This document shows positions 1-8,843 of a stretch of 64,000 nucleotides of DNA, in pieces. The stretch is from Mesorhizobium amorphae CCNWGS0123 (GTDB taxonomy: Bacteria; Pseudomonadota; Alphaproteobacteria; Rhizobiales; Rhizobiaceae), in assembly GCF_001686985.1 (NCBI RefSeq), contig NZ_CP015318.1, forward strand, positions 2,850,001 through 2,914,000, read 5' to 3'. Made by a program: the position numbers and the translations under genes. The first letter of the stretch is position 1; the number at the start of each line of letters is the position of its first letter. Below the pieces are notes generated by a model that worked only from the letters and a program-made list of their open reading frames with translations, was not told where the DNA came from and searched no databases.

Positions 1-902
1 GACAGCACCACGCCATTGGCGTTGGGCAAAAGCAGCCCGACTGCCTCGCCGGGCGCTGTCACCGCTTCGAAGCGGCGGCCAAGCACGCGTGCGCCGATGA
101 ACATTTTGCGGTAGCTCATCGCGCCCGAGATGACGTCCTCGATGATCGGATGCGAGGCGCCGACACGGTCCGCGGCGTCGCGCATCGCCAGGAACAGGCC
201 GCGATCGAGACTGCTGCCGAACAGCCGCGCCTCGGCGACACGGTCGAACAGCGCGTTGGTGTTCGAGGCCTGGTCCGGGTTGCGCGCCAAGAGCTCGGCA
301 ATGGTCATCGGCTCCAGCACGCTGATCGACAGCCGCGGAAACCAGTGACGCGGCGCCCTGTCCGCCGGCGTCAGCGACACCGGCAGGTCGCGTGCGCCGG
401 CAACGAAGATTGGCACGATCCGGGCGTCGGCCTGCATGGCGATGCGGGTGATGGCGCGAAACAGCCGGAACGCCTTGACGTCGGGCTCGACCGCTTCGGG
501 CAGATAGACGGCCAAGCGCCCCTTGCCCTTCAGCACCCGCACCAGCCGGCGGCTGACGAAAACATGTTCGGCATTGAAGGCGATGCTGCGGCCAAGCTCG
601 CGCCACGGCTCCAGCCAGGGCGATCTGGCCGAGGCATCGTCGAGGATGTGCAGCGTGTCGTCCGGCAGCAGCGACAGCATCAGCGCCGGCTCGAAGCGCG
701 ACTGGTGCGAGACCACATAGATCACCGGCGCCGGCGCATTGCGGGCGATCCTGATGCGCTCGTCGGCGATCCGGTAGGCGAGCTTGAACGGCACGTAGAG
801 CAACGCCTGGGTAAAACGCAGGCCAAGGCGGAATTTCTCGACCACGCCGATCAGCAGCCAGGCCACAACGAGACCCGCAAGCAGCGCCAGTGTCAGGATC
901 AT
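1..902 (-). CDS. aas: Aas-type acyltransferase / acyl-ACP synthetase (3' part beyond window)
   Basis: Start ATG at 902, preceded by a GGAGAG ribosome site; the gene runs off the left edge, so about 300 N-terminal residues are visible. The N-terminus has one membrane segment (about residues 2-18), then a PlsC-like acyltransferase domain with an HQSRFEP motif near residue 65. From about residue 255 the sequence (SYRKMFIGARVLG, then GLLLPNANG) looks like the start of an AMP-binding domain. That fusion is characteristic of Aas, which re-acylates lysophospholipids at the inner membrane. The acyltransferase motif is HxxxxE rather than the usual HxxxxD. The adenylation domain is not visible, so the fusion is partly inferred. 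Confidence 0.75.
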   Translation of the reverse strand, partial: MILTLALLAGLVVAWLLIGVVEKFRLGLRFTQALLYVPFKLAYRIADERIRIARNAPAPVIYVVSHQSRFEPALMLSLLPDDTLHILDDASARSPWLEPWRELGRSIAFNAEHVFVSRRLVRVLKGKGRLAVYLPEAVEPDVKAFRLFRAITRIAMQADARIVPIFVAGARDLPVSLTPADRAPRHWFPRLSISVLEPMTIAELLARNPDQASNTNALFDRVAEARLFGSSLDRGLFLAMRDAADRVGASHPIIEDVISGAMSYRKMFIGARVLGRRFEAVTAPGEAVGLLLPNANGVVL

Positions 903-1010
903 GCCGCGTCTCTCCCAACGTCCTCCATGCCGCGGCTCTTTGGCGGCCGCTTCGAGGGCAGAGCCTAGCGGAAGTGGTGGCGGCGTCAATGTGGACTGAG
1001 TGCCCTCTGA

Positions 1011-1033
1011 CCTTCTCCCCACGAGGGAGAAGG
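1011..1033. repeat. Short palindromic intergenic repeat
   Basis: Two 9-base arms, CCTTCTCCC and GGGAGAAGG, flank a 5-base spacer. It lies just past the stop of the tautomerase gene and could fold at the 3' end of that transcript. Hairpins of this CCTTCTCCC type are common between rhizobial genes. There is no T-run, so intrinsic termination is uncertain. Confidence 0.6.
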
Positions 1034-1043
1034 TGGAGAGGTG

Positions 1044-1451
1044 CTAGGCCGCATTCAACCTCCCGCTGATGAAACGAAACTCCTGTGTCTTACCGCCATA
1101 GCCATAGGCCGCCGCCGGCACTTCGTGCACGAAGGCGTAGCTTTCCTCGTGCACATGACCCAGCAAGCGGCCGAAGGCGGCGAACACCGCCCGGAGATAG
1201 GCCTCCAGCTCGAGCTTGGTGTTGGTGCCGTCGACCACCTTGATGTCGAGCCAGAACGTGTTGGAGCCATGCTCGGCCAGCGACTTGCCGCCGGCGAACC
1301 AGTGCTGCGGATCGAGATAGTTGATCGCGACCGCGGTGATGGTCGGATCCTTGCGCAGATGCGTGGCCGTCAGTTCGGTGACTTCCTTTGCGATTGCGGC
1401 GGACAGTTTGGCATCGGGCTTGCCGGTGACGCTGATAGTGATGATCGGCAT
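1044..1451 (-). CDS. Tautomerase family protein (4-oxalocrotonate tautomerase-like)
   Basis: A 135-residue protein starting MPIITISVTG, so Pro1, the catalytic base of the tautomerase superfamily, is exposed after Met removal. It is about twice the length of the classic 62-residue 4-OT and resembles the longer single-chain members. The start has a GAGGAG ribosome site. It is transcribed divergently from the LysR gene at 1565, whose operator-like palindrome lies between them. LysR genes often control the gene they face, so this enzyme is the likely target. The substrate is unknown; ketonisation of an enol or unsaturated acid is expected from the family. Confidence 0.8.
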   Translation of the reverse strand: MPIITISVTGKPDAKLSAAIAKEVTELTATHLRKDPTITAVAINYLDPQHWFAGGKSLAEHGSNTFWLDIKVVDGTNTKLELEAYLRAVFAAFGRLLGHVHEESYAFVHEVPAAAYGYGGKTQEFRFISGRLNAA

Positions 1452-1543
1452 TGTTTTCTCCTCGAGTTGCTGCGGCCTCTGTTCGCCGTTGGGGAAACCA
1501 TGTCACGATCATCGAACCAAAAAAATCGAATTGTTTTCAACTT

Positions 1544-1566
1544 ATAATTCGATACTATCGAATTAT
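1544..1566. promoter_or_regulatory. Perfect palindrome overlapping the LysR start, probable operator
   Basis: Two 11-base arms (ATAATTCGATA and its exact complement) flank a single C. The core fits the LysR T-N11-A type of box and overlaps the LysR start codon at 1565. Related TCGAA half-sites occur about 15 and 30 bases upstream. The position suggests negative autoregulation plus control of the divergent tautomerase gene; binding is inferred. Confidence 0.65.
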
Positions 1567-2428
1567 GCAGACACTGGATCCAGACCTTCTCAAAACCTTC
1601 CTCGCTTTCGTCGACGGCGGTTCGCTGGGGCAGGCGGCGTCTGTCGTCGGCCGCTCGCCCTCCGCGGTGACGACGCAGATGCAGCGGCTGGAGGAGATCG
1701 TCGGCGAGTCATTGCTTCTGGCGCAGGGGCGGGGGCGCGGCCTGACGCCGGCCGGCGAGGATCTGGTCGGCCATGCCAGGCGCATTCTCGCCGTCCACAC
1801 GGAAGCCTGGCTGGCGCTGAAGGGCGCGCGCGCCGATGGCCGCGTCGCCATCGGTACCACGCAGGATTTTGCCGACAGCGGCCTGCCGGAACTGCTGCGA
1901 GCCTTCGCCGCCAGCCATCCGCGGGTCAGGATCGAATTGCGCGTCGGCCGTTCCGCCGAACTCGCGCAGGCGCTGCAGTCCGGTCTGCTCGATCTGGCGA
2001 TCACCATGCGCCAGGCCCAGGCGCCGGACGAAATCGGCCTGCTCCGCGAGCCGATGCTCTGGCTCTGCTCGCAAAAGGGGCTGGCCGCGCGGGAAGAAGA
2101 GATACCCCTGGCGCTGCTCGATCCGAATTGCGGCTTTCGCGAAGCGGCCCTTGCGGCCCTCGATGCCGCTGGCCGCCGCTACCGCATAGCCGCCGGCAGC
2201 GCCAGCCTTGCCGGCCTGCGCACGGCGGTCAATGCCGGCATCGCGCTGACCTTGCGTACCGCGCGCTTTGCCCATTCCGGCATCGTCGAAGCGCCGCGCG
2301 CCCTTGGCCTGCCGCCTGTTCCATCAGCCGAATTCGCCATCCGGCTGCGCCAGGGTGCCGATCTGCCGGCGCGGGATCTGGCGGCGCTGCTGAGCGGCAA
2401 CCTCGCTTTGACCGGCAGTACCGGTTGA
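1565..2428 (+). CDS. LysR family transcriptional regulator
   Basis: A 287-residue protein with an N-terminal winged helix-turn-helix (about residues 5-62; GSLGQAASVVGRSPSAVTTQ is the recognition region), followed by a LysR effector-binding domain. The start MQTLDPDLLKTFLAF is typical of the family; a reading-frame extension to 1451 is not supported. There is no clear Shine-Dalgarno sequence, because the palindrome at 1544-1566 occupies its place, so translation may be weak or leaderless. The likely target is the divergent tautomerase gene. The effector is unknown. Confidence 0.88.
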   Translation: MQTLDPDLLKTFLAFVDGGSLGQAASVVGRSPSAVTTQMQRLEEIVGESLLLAQGRGRGLTPAGEDLVGHARRILAVHTEAWLALKGARADGRVAIGTTQDFADSGLPELLRAFAASHPRVRIELRVGRSAELAQALQSGLLDLAITMRQAQAPDEIGLLREPMLWLCSQKGLAAREEEIPLALLDPNCGFREAALAALDAAGRRYRIAAGSASLAGLRTAVNAGIALTLRTARFAHSGIVEAPRALGLPPVPSAEFAIRLRQGADLPARDLAALLSGNLALTGSTG

Positions 2429-2435
2429 TCCAAAG

Positions 2436-2465
2436 AAAAAGCCGACCTTACGATCGGCTTTAAGT
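2436..2465. terminator. Bidirectional intrinsic terminator
   Basis: Stem arms AAAGCCGA (2438-2445) and TCGGCTTT (2454-2461) around an 8-base loop. A-rich sequence on the left gives a T-run on the minus strand and TTT follows on the plus strand. It sits between the convergent LysR and EamA genes and can serve both. Confidence 0.8.
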
Positions 2466-2558
2466 AGGACGGGTCGAGGGGTTTGGGGGGACTTGGGGGT
2501 GACCCGTCGCACCAACAATGCCCGAGTCGGATGATGGTTCCGTGACTGCGAAAATATT

Positions 2559-3464
2559 TTAGCCGTCGGCTGCGCTCCGTCTGGCCACCAGCCAGTCGCG
2601 GCCGGCATGGGCAAACACCGCACACAGCACGATGGCACCGCCGATCATGCTGGCGGCCGGCGGGATCTCGGCCAGGAACAGGAAGGCGAACAGGATCGCG
2701 AACGGCACCTCGGCCGACCCCAGCAGGCCGGATTCGGGCGCCGGGATCAGCCGCGAGCCCTCCGTCCACAGGATCGAGGCCATCGCGAAGGTGGCGCCGA
2801 ACGTGGCGAGCAGCACGGCATCCCCAGTTGAAACGGCCAGCGGATCGGTGACGAACCAGCCGAGCAGAAACAGAAGGAATGCCGACACAGCACCCGCCCA
2901 GACCACCGGCGTGTCGCGGAAGGCGCGCACCATGATCATGTAGAGTGCGCCGCCGATGGTCATCAGCAGCGCCAGGCCGTCGCCAAGCAGGTGGCCGGTG
3001 CCGAACCCGGACCCGACCATGATCGCCACGCCGCACAGCGACACCGCAGCGGCGGCCAGCGTTTGCATGCGGAACGGCTCGCGCACCAGGATGAAGGCAA
3101 GCAGCGCGGTGATGAAAGGCGCTGTGGCATAGATGATGGCGACATTGGCGACATAGGTGAATTTGAAGGCAGCGATGAAGGCGATGCTGGCAAGCGCCCC
3201 TTCGACTGCCAGCAGCCAGCCGCGCCAGCCGAGGCGCAGGCTTTCGCGCCCGTCCGCGCGACGGCGTCGCCACAGCACATAGGCGGTGATCAGGATCGAG
3301 CCGACAAAGCCACGCCAGCAGGTGATGGTCAGCGGGTCGGCATGAATCGATTTGGTGAGAACCCCGGTTAGCGCGAAGAAGGCCGCCGACGCCGACACCA
3401 GCATGATGCCGAGCGTTCGCTCGGCGGCGGTGTCGGTGGATGGCATGCTCAGAGCCTCTGTCAT
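2559..3464 (-). CDS. EamA family (DMT superfamily) transporter
   Basis: 301 residues with about ten hydrophobic segments in two EamA repeats, the usual architecture of drug/metabolite exporters. Typical sequence includes FFALTGVLTKSI in helix 1 and the TCWRGF turn before helix 2. The ATG at 3464 is used; an internal Met seven residues on is possible. The next gene upstream on the same strand is another EamA protein, 76 bp away, so the pair may be co-transcribed. Substrate unknown; candidates in this family are amino acids and other small metabolites. Confidence 0.85.
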   Translation of the reverse strand: MTEALSMPSTDTAAERTLGIMLVSASAAFFALTGVLTKSIHADPLTITCWRGFVGSILITAYVLWRRRRADGRESLRLGWRGWLLAVEGALASIAFIAAFKFTYVANVAIIYATAPFITALLAFILVREPFRMQTLAAAAVSLCGVAIMVGSGFGTGHLLGDGLALLMTIGGALYMIMVRAFRDTPVVWAGAVSAFLLFLLGWFVTDPLAVSTGDAVLLATFGATFAMASILWTEGSRLIPAPESGLLGSAEVPFAILFAFLFLAEIPPAASMIGGAIVLCAVFAHAGRDWLVARRSAADG

Positions 3465-3540
3465 TTCAGCAGACTACGCCGTCACGTCCTGACACCATCC
3501 TGTCAGCAGCGATCCGTTGTCCACGTCTCAGTGTCATATC

Positions 3541-4428
3541 CTACAGCCGCTTGCGGAAATGCTCGTTGCCGACGATCAGCAGGCCGGCACCGATGATCAG
3601 CGCGGCCCCCAAGAACACTTCGCGGCGCGGCACGTCGCCCCAGATGGCGAAGCCGAGCGCGAAGGCCCAGACCAGCGACGTGTATTCGAACGGCGCCACG
3701 ATCGACACCGGCGCCCGCTTCATCCCTTCGAACAGCAGGAATTGCGCGACGCCGCCGAGCGCGCCGACGCTGATGAGCAGCAGCAACTGGCCGCCATCGG
3801 GCATCTGCCACACGATGAGCGCCGGCACCGCCGAAAACACCAGGAAGTAGAAATTGTTGAGGATGAGCTGGATCATCGTCCGCTCCTGCATTGCCGTCTT
3901 GCGCAGCAGCACCACGGCGATGCCCCACAGCAGCGCGGCCGCCAGCACCAGAAGGATCGGCATGGACAGGCCGAGATGGGTGGGGTCGCAGGCCACGAAC
4001 ACGCCGGCAAAGCCGATCAGCACCGCCACCCAGCGCAGCAGCGGCACCTTTTCGCCGAGCATGAACACCGACAGCACGGTGACGATGATCGGGGCGGCAT
4101 AGTAAACTGTGGTGAGCTCGGCCAGTTGAAGAGTGCGAGCGGCGTTGTAGTAGCAAAGCCAGGCGGCAAGCGTGAAGGCGCTGCGCACCAGCATCGGCCG
4201 TATGATGGGCGAGCGCGCTGTGTCGGCGAACACGCGCCGCCCGCCGATCACCGCGCAGCCGGCGAGCACGGTGATGCTGCGGAAGAACATGATCTGCCAG
4301 ACGCTGATGCCGACGACGAGCAGCTTGATTGCAGCGTCCTGCGTCGAAAACAGGAAATAGGCGCCACCGGTCAGGAGGATGCCGGCAAGCACCCTTTCGC
4401 GGGTTTCCAGAATGGCGATATCGGCCAT
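3541..4428 (-). CDS. EamA family (DMT superfamily) transporter
   Basis: 295 residues with two EamA domains. I start at the ATG at 4428 (MADIAILETRE) rather than an in-frame ATG 14 codons upstream, because the upstream segment is Arg/Ser-rich and unlike the family N-terminus. The membrane core is typical (LLTGGAYFLFSTQDAAIKLL, then IMFFRSITVLAGC). It is distinct from its EamA neighbour at 2559-3464, so a very recent tandem duplication is unlikely. Inner membrane; substrate unknown. Confidence 0.85.
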   Translation of the reverse strand: MADIAILETRERVLAGILLTGGAYFLFSTQDAAIKLLVVGISVWQIMFFRSITVLAGCAVIGGRRVFADTARSPIIRPMLVRSAFTLAAWLCYYNAARTLQLAELTTVYYAAPIIVTVLSVFMLGEKVPLLRWVAVLIGFAGVFVACDPTHLGLSMPILLVLAAALLWGIAVVLLRKTAMQERTMIQLILNNFYFLVFSAVPALIVWQMPDGGQLLLLISVGALGGVAQFLLFEGMKRAPVSIVAPFEYTSLVWAFALGFAIWGDVPRREVFLGAALIIGAGLLIVGNEHFRKRL

Positions 4429-4578
4429 GCGACGGGTCCGGCAGCTGTCGAGAGAAGGAAGCCTGCCCAATCAAGCTCCACACCGCAGGCTATACGGGCG
4501 AGAGCCAGCGCGGCGCTACGCCAGCGCCGGCCTTGCGTTGGGGCAGGGGTTCCATGGCGAGCCGCGCTGTCGCGAGGC

Positions 4579-6096
4579 TCACTGCGTCGCCTGATAAAGC
4601 TCCGAAGCGGCCTCCTTCAGCGCGCGCCGTCCGTCAGGCCTGAAATACATCATGTGCCCGCCCTCGACGACATCGAGGCGGATCGGTTTGGCATTGGCGA
4701 GCGACGGGATCTGGTTCACCAGGTAGCGCGAGGCGAGATAGGGCGTGACAAGGTCCGTGTAGCCGTTGACGATGACGACGCCGAGCGCCGGGTTCAGCGA
4801 GCGCGCCCGCTGCAGATCGTCCATCACGCCGACATAGCCTTGCCGCGAGGCGCTGGTGCCGTAGTCCCAATTGTGGCTGATCTCGCCATTGAGCAACCGG
4901 TAGCTGACATCGGTGCGAAAATTCAGCTCGTCGCGGGCATAGGCGACGAAGGCCGAGGTCAGCACCGGCACGCTGCGGTCGAGCACCGGGTCCGGGCCGG
5001 CGATGCGGGCGCTCTCGGGCGCGATGTCGGCTGTCGCGATCGTGCCGTCATAGGGGCTGAGCACCTTGCCGCTGGCGCGGGCAAACTCCCTTGCGAACAG
5101 GCCGGTCGGGATACGCGCGAAATTCCGCTGGACGAGGTCGAGCGACAGTCCGGTGAACTCCGCCACGCGCTGGCTCGCCAGCCGCCCGCCCTGCTCCAGC
5201 CCGCTGGCCAAGGCCGTAAGGTAGTCGCCCATCGCATAGTGCTCGACCTCGGTGAGCTTCTCGCGCAGCGCATCGCCGCTGACGCCTTCGGCGCGCAGGC
5301 GCACCGCCGCCAGCGATGGCAGTTCGAGCGCCCAATGCAGCGGCTCGAATTCGTCCGGCTGCACCAGCATGAACTCCAGCGCCGGCGAGATCAGCACGAT
5401 GCCGTTCGGGCTGATGCCGATATCCTCCTGCAGGGTCCTGGCAAGCAGTGCCGCGCGGAACCCGCCATAGCTTTCCCCGGCGAGGAAGAGCGGCGATCCG
5501 GTGCGGCCGTTCTGTGCAAGAAAGAGCCGGATGAAAGCGCCTACCGAACTGGCATCCTGGTTGACGCCCCAGAAGTCGTGCGTGTCCTGGCCCGGTGCCT
5601 CCCGGCTGTATCCGGTGCCGACCGGGTCGACGAAGACGAGGTCGCTCATGTCGAGCCAGCTGTCCGGATTGTCGATGAGCCTTTGCGGCGAGGGCAGGAA
5701 CTCCCCGTTGGCACGGGTCGCAATGACGCGTGGGCCGAGCGCGCCAAGATGCAGATAGGCGGACGCCGCTCCCGGGCCGCCGTTGAACACGAAGGTGATG
5801 GGCCGCTGCGGCTGGTTCGCTGCGTTGTCCGGCGGCCGCAGCGTGTAGGCGACATAGAAGATCTCCGCCGTGACGTCGCCCTTGCCGGAAAGCAGCGACA
5901 GCGTGCCGGCTTTTGCCTGATAGTCCAGCTTGCGCCCGGCAAGCGTGATCGAATGGCTGGTGGTCTGCGGCGATGGCAGCAGCGACAGGACGCCGCCCGT
6001 GGGCGCCGGCCGTTCCGCTGTTTCAGCCAGGACTGGCTGCGCGAAGGCGGCAAGCGACAGCAGGATCAGGGGGACGAGTTTCAGCTTGAATGGCAT
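4579..6096 (-). CDS. Secreted S10 family serine carboxypeptidase
   Basis: 505 residues with a Sec signal peptide (hydrophobic core about 7-20, cleavage near VLA-ET at 24). The S10 features are present: oxyanion-hole NGGPGAAS (106-113), nucleophile S209 in GESYGG, D448 in NGYTDLV and H481 in EGGHMMYF. A GGAGG ribosome site precedes the ATG. The family removes C-terminal residues from peptides at acid pH; the bacterial roles are little known. Export to the periplasm is predicted. It stands alone between EamA and OsmC genes. Confidence 0.9.
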   Translation of the reverse strand: MPFKLKLVPLILLSLAAFAQPVLAETAERPAPTGGVLSLLPSPQTTSHSITLAGRKLDYQAKAGTLSLLSGKGDVTAEIFYVAYTLRPPDNAANQPQRPITFVFNGGPGAASAYLHLGALGPRVIATRANGEFLPSPQRLIDNPDSWLDMSDLVFVDPVGTGYSREAPGQDTHDFWGVNQDASSVGAFIRLFLAQNGRTGSPLFLAGESYGGFRAALLARTLQEDIGISPNGIVLISPALEFMLVQPDEFEPLHWALELPSLAAVRLRAEGVSGDALREKLTEVEHYAMGDYLTALASGLEQGGRLASQRVAEFTGLSLDLVQRNFARIPTGLFAREFARASGKVLSPYDGTIATADIAPESARIAGPDPVLDRSVPVLTSAFVAYARDELNFRTDVSYRLLNGEISHNWDYGTSASRQGYVGVMDDLQRARSLNPALGVVIVNGYTDLVTPYLASRYLVNQIPSLANAKPIRLDVVEGGHMMYFRPDGRRALKEAASELYQATQ

Positions 6097-6271
6097 GACG
6101 CCTCCGCGAGAACGACTGTCGCATAGGTATGACCGGGGCGGTCGAAGTCAAAGGAAATGACGGATGGATGGTCGTTGGTTCGGCATCGCCAAAGTCGAGT
6201 TCCTTCGCGCCCCCGCTGTCCCGCCAGCATATCGGTGCTATCAAAGCGTGAAGGACTCGGAAGGATTGAAC

Positions 6272-6778
6272 ATGGACGCCACCGCACTGAAGGCCATGCA
6301 GGCGCCTTTGAAGGAAGCCTATCGCGACGATGCTTCGCGGGCGCTGATCACGCTTCGGGCCAAGGGTTCGATCGAAGACCAGTCGATCGCCTGCAAGGTC
6401 GAGACGGGCAGGGCGCTGGCCATTGCCGGCCTGCATCCGGCCACCGGCGGCTCCGGGCTCGAACTCTGCTCCGGCGACATGCTGCTGGAGGCGCTGGTGG
6501 CTTGCGCCGGGGTGACGCTGAAGGCGGTGGCCACCGCACTCGAATTCAGGCTTGGCGCCGCGACCGTCGAGGCCGAAGGCGACCTCGACTTTCGCGGCAC
6601 GCTTGGCGTGGCCAAGGATGCGCCGGTCGGCTTCCGCGCCATCCGGCTCAATTTCAGTCTCGACACGGATGAACCGCAAGAGCGCATCGATGCGCTGCTG
6701 AAGCTCACCGAACGCTACTGCGTGGTGTTCCAGACGATCAGCAACAAGCCGGAGATGACGGTTTCAGCGCGGCGCTGA
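6272..6778 (+). CDS. OsmC/Ohr family protein
   Basis: 168 residues. The start at 6272 (MDATALKAM) is preceded by GGAAGGA, which favours it over an ATG 108 bases upstream. The two redox cysteines expected for OsmC/Ohr peroxidases are C78 (LVACAGVTLK) and C150 (RYCVVFQ). An additional C66 lies in ELCSGD. Members reduce organic hydroperoxides using lipoyl thiols, so a cytosolic peroxide-defence role is likely. It is monocistronic and is followed by a paired repeat. Confidence 0.85.
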   Translation: MDATALKAMQAPLKEAYRDDASRALITLRAKGSIEDQSIACKVETGRALAIAGLHPATGGSGLELCSGDMLLEALVACAGVTLKAVATALEFRLGAATVEAEGDLDFRGTLGVAKDAPVGFRAIRLNFSLDTDEPQERIDALLKLTERYCVVFQTISNKPEMTVSARR

Positions 6779-6781
6779 CAC

Positions 6782-6967
6782 TGCCGATCTCCCCCCTTGT
6801 GGGGGAGATGCCTGGCAAGGCAGAGGGGGGCGCTGTCCCGCCGGCCTCTCGCCCCTGTTCTATCAAACCGAGTCGCTTCGCAACGGGTGGACTAAATGAA
6901 GGTAGGCGATCCTTCGCGCCCCCCTCTGTCCTGCCGGACATCTCCCTCACGAGGGGGGAGATCGGCT
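6782..6967. repeat. Paired inverted intergenic repeat, first site
   Basis: A ~50-bp element (CTCCCCCCTTGTGGGGGAG hairpin, then a G-run after GGCAAGGCAGA) at 6782-6832 is repeated in inverted orientation at about 6907-6967, with about 75 bp of unrelated sequence between. The same element occurs in pairs at 12601-12772 and 28688-28878. Reading through it yields artefactual peptides resembling PPSVLPDISPTRGE. It separates the convergent OsmC and hypothetical genes. Confidence 0.85.
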
Positions 6968-6995
6968 GTCTTCCCGGCTTTCGCTAACTTCCCCT

Positions 6996-7217
6996 CTACT
7001 GCGCCGCCGGCTCCTCGGCGTCGCCTTCGTCGGTGAACGGCGAGGCGCTCGGCACGCAGTTCACCGCCCAGCCGGCCGGCGTCGGTTGCTTCTGGTATTC
7101 GGTGATGGCGTTGGTGCACTGGTCGCGCGTGTCGAAGGTGCTGGGCAGCACCACCATGCCGCCCTGCGGGCCGGCGATCACCAGATACCAAACAAGTGCG
7201 ACGCTGGGAGCAGCCAT
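6996..7217 (-). CDS. Small hypothetical protein
   Basis: 73 residues from ATG 7217 (MAAPSVALVWYLV), chosen over an in-frame ATG 102 bases upstream because GAGGAA lies just before it. The N-terminal hydrophobic stretch (about residues 3-20) could be a short signal or membrane segment. Two cysteines (in DQCTNAI and VNCVPS) could form a disulfide. The C-terminus is acidic (DEGDAEEP). No family is recognised. Confidence 0.6.
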   Translation of the reverse strand: MAAPSVALVWYLVIAGPQGGMVVLPSTFDTRDQCTNAITEYQKQPTPAGWAVNCVPSASPFTDEGDAEEPAAQ

Positions 7218-7352
7218 GGGAATTCCTCGCTTTGCTGTTGTGGGAGTCGCCGTGACCCTAGCAACTCCGACCGGGTGGCGGAAGCGCGCGTCGTGCGCGT
7301 CGCTCCGCCCCGGCATCACAGCCGCGTGATGTCAGCCGTTCCCGAGTGCCGC

Positions 7353-7982
7353 TCAGTTCACGGCAAAGCAGTAGAACAGGCCGTCGCCGCCGGTGCCTTG
7401 CAGCGCCTCCTGGCTGCAGCCGCCGCGCGAGGCATGCGAGGAGTTCCACGACTTGGCGGCCGCCGAATCGTCAAGCCCGGTGCGGTCGTGGTGGCCGACC
7501 ATCGCCACGCCGTCCGCGCCGCTCATCGTCCAGTCGCCGCAGGTCTGATCGGCGATCTTGGTGCCGTCGGGCTTGGAGCCGGTCAGCACGTCGTGCCGGT
7601 TCGGCTTGTCGCCGCGGCCGTTGACCACTTCGCCTTTTTCATTGAGCGCCGTCTCCTTGGTGATGGCGTTGGCGTCGCCGTGCAGCGAGGCGACATCGTC
7701 GGCGATCTTGACGCCCTTGGCGTTGACCCATGGGCCCTTGCCGATGCGGTCGCGCGCATCGGCGTCGCTGGTCGAGAGATAGGCAGCCCAGATCGTGCCG
7801 GTGACCCCTACGGCCTCGGCCAGCGCGGCGCAATGCGCATCGGCGCCCTTGATGCCGCCAAGGTCGGCGCCCTTGCCGGAGCCGACGCTGGTGACGAAGA
7901 AACTCATCGTCGCGCCCTGTGAATAGGCGACGCCAGCTGCTGCGAGGAAGGTGGCGGCGGTGGCGAGAAGCAATCTGCGCAT
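7353..7982 (-). CDS. Secreted cysteine-containing protein, lectin-like fold suspected
   Basis: 209 residues from ATG 7982, preceded by GGAGG. A signal peptide covers residues 1-22 (LLLATAATFLAAAGVAYSQ). The mature part begins MSFFVTSVGSGKGADLGGI and contains GADAHCAALA, TIWAAYLS, GPWVN, CGDWTMSG and a final GGCSQEALQ...LFYCFAVN. The spaced cysteines and Trp-rich core recall C-type-lectin or endostatin-like domains, but this is a resemblance only. Its promoter carries a perfect palindrome (8004-8024). Ligand and role unknown. Confidence 0.7.
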   Translation of the reverse strand: MRRLLLATAATFLAAAGVAYSQGATMSFFVTSVGSGKGADLGGIKGADAHCAALAEAVGVTGTIWAAYLSTSDADARDRIGKGPWVNAKGVKIADDVASLHGDANAITKETALNEKGEVVNGRGDKPNRHDVLTGSKPDGTKIADQTCGDWTMSGADGVAMVGHHDRTGLDDSAAAKSWNSSHASRGGCSQEALQGTGGDGLFYCFAVN

Positions 7983-8003
7983 AGTGGTCCTCCGTTCTTC
8001 GGG

Positions 8004-8024
8004 TTCGAATGTTCTACATTCGAA
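8004..8024. promoter_or_regulatory. Perfect 21-bp palindrome upstream of the secreted protein
   Basis: Arms TTCGAATGT and ACATTCGAA flank TCT, ending 21 bases before the ATG at 7982. It is just upstream of the ribosome site and is most simply an operator for a dimeric regulator; no regulator gene is adjacent. Confidence 0.55.
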
Positions 8025-8066
8025 GAACGTCACCGAGCGCGGAATTCTTCCACCTGAAATGCCTGT

Positions 8067-8822
8067 TTATTCCGGCTGCCGGTAGGCGACAAAGCGGTTT
8101 TGCTTGGCCTGGAAGATCAGCCCGGTCTCTTTCAGGTCCGGGCTCGCCAACGGCACGATGCGTTTTGCGATCTCCGAAGGATGCGGCAGTGTCTCCGGAT
8201 CCTCGCCGGGAACGGCCTGTGCGCGCATCGCGGTGCGGGTGGCGCCTGGATCGGCGGCATTGACCCTGAGCGGAAGGCTCTGCGTCTCATGCGCCCAGGA
8301 GCGCATCATCGTCTCGACCGCCGCCTTCGAGGCCGCGTAGGGCGCCCAGAAGGCGCGCGCCGAGTGCGCCGCGTTGGAAGACAGGATGATGGCGCGGCCG
8401 GCGTCGGAGAGCCGAAGCAGTGGGTCGACCGAGCGGATCAGCCGCCATGTCGAGGTGACGTTGATGGTCATCACCTTCTCGAAGGTTTTTGCCTCGACAT
8501 GGCCGATCGGCGAGATGACGCCGAGCACGCCGGCATTGGCGACAAGGATGTCGAGTTTGCCCCAGCGCTCATGGATGGCGCCGCCCAACCGGTCGATGCC
8601 GGCCATGTCGGCGAGGTCGAGCGGCACCAAGGTGGCTTCGCCCTTGCCGGTCTTGGCGCGTTCGGCCTTGATCTCGTCGTCGAGCTCTTCCAGTCCGCCG
8701 ACGGTCCGCGCCACCGCAATCACATGCGCGCCGGCGGCGGCTAGTTCCTTGGCGATGAAATAGCCGATGCCGCGCGAGGCGCCGGTGACGACCGCGGTGC
8801 GGCCGGAGAGGTCGAGGCTCAT
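8067..8822 (-). CDS. SDR family oxidoreductase
   Basis: 251 residues. The cofactor motif TGASRGIG (14-21), NAG (95-97) and the catalytic SSN...YAASK region are intact, so it should be an active NAD(P)-dependent dehydrogenase of the classical short-chain family. It lies 21 bp downstream of purF on the same strand and is probably co-transcribed with it. Substrate unknown. Confidence 0.88.
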   Translation of the reverse strand: MSLDLSGRTAVVTGASRGIGYFIAKELAAAGAHVIAVARTVGGLEELDDEIKAERAKTGKGEATLVPLDLADMAGIDRLGGAIHERWGKLDILVANAGVLGVISPIGHVEAKTFEKVMTINVTSTWRLIRSVDPLLRLSDAGRAIILSSNAAHSARAFWAPYAASKAAVETMMRSWAHETQSLPLRVNAADPGATRTAMRAQAVPGEDPETLPHPSEIAKRIVPLASPDLKETGLIFQAKQNRFVAYRQPE

Positions 8823-8843
8823 GCGATATTTCCGTAAGGGTGC

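Noticed and set aside
3517..6126. An 869-codon open frame on the plus strand opposite EamA and the S10 peptidase.
   Set aside because: An antisense shadow of genes with clear motifs; no domain or signal of its own.
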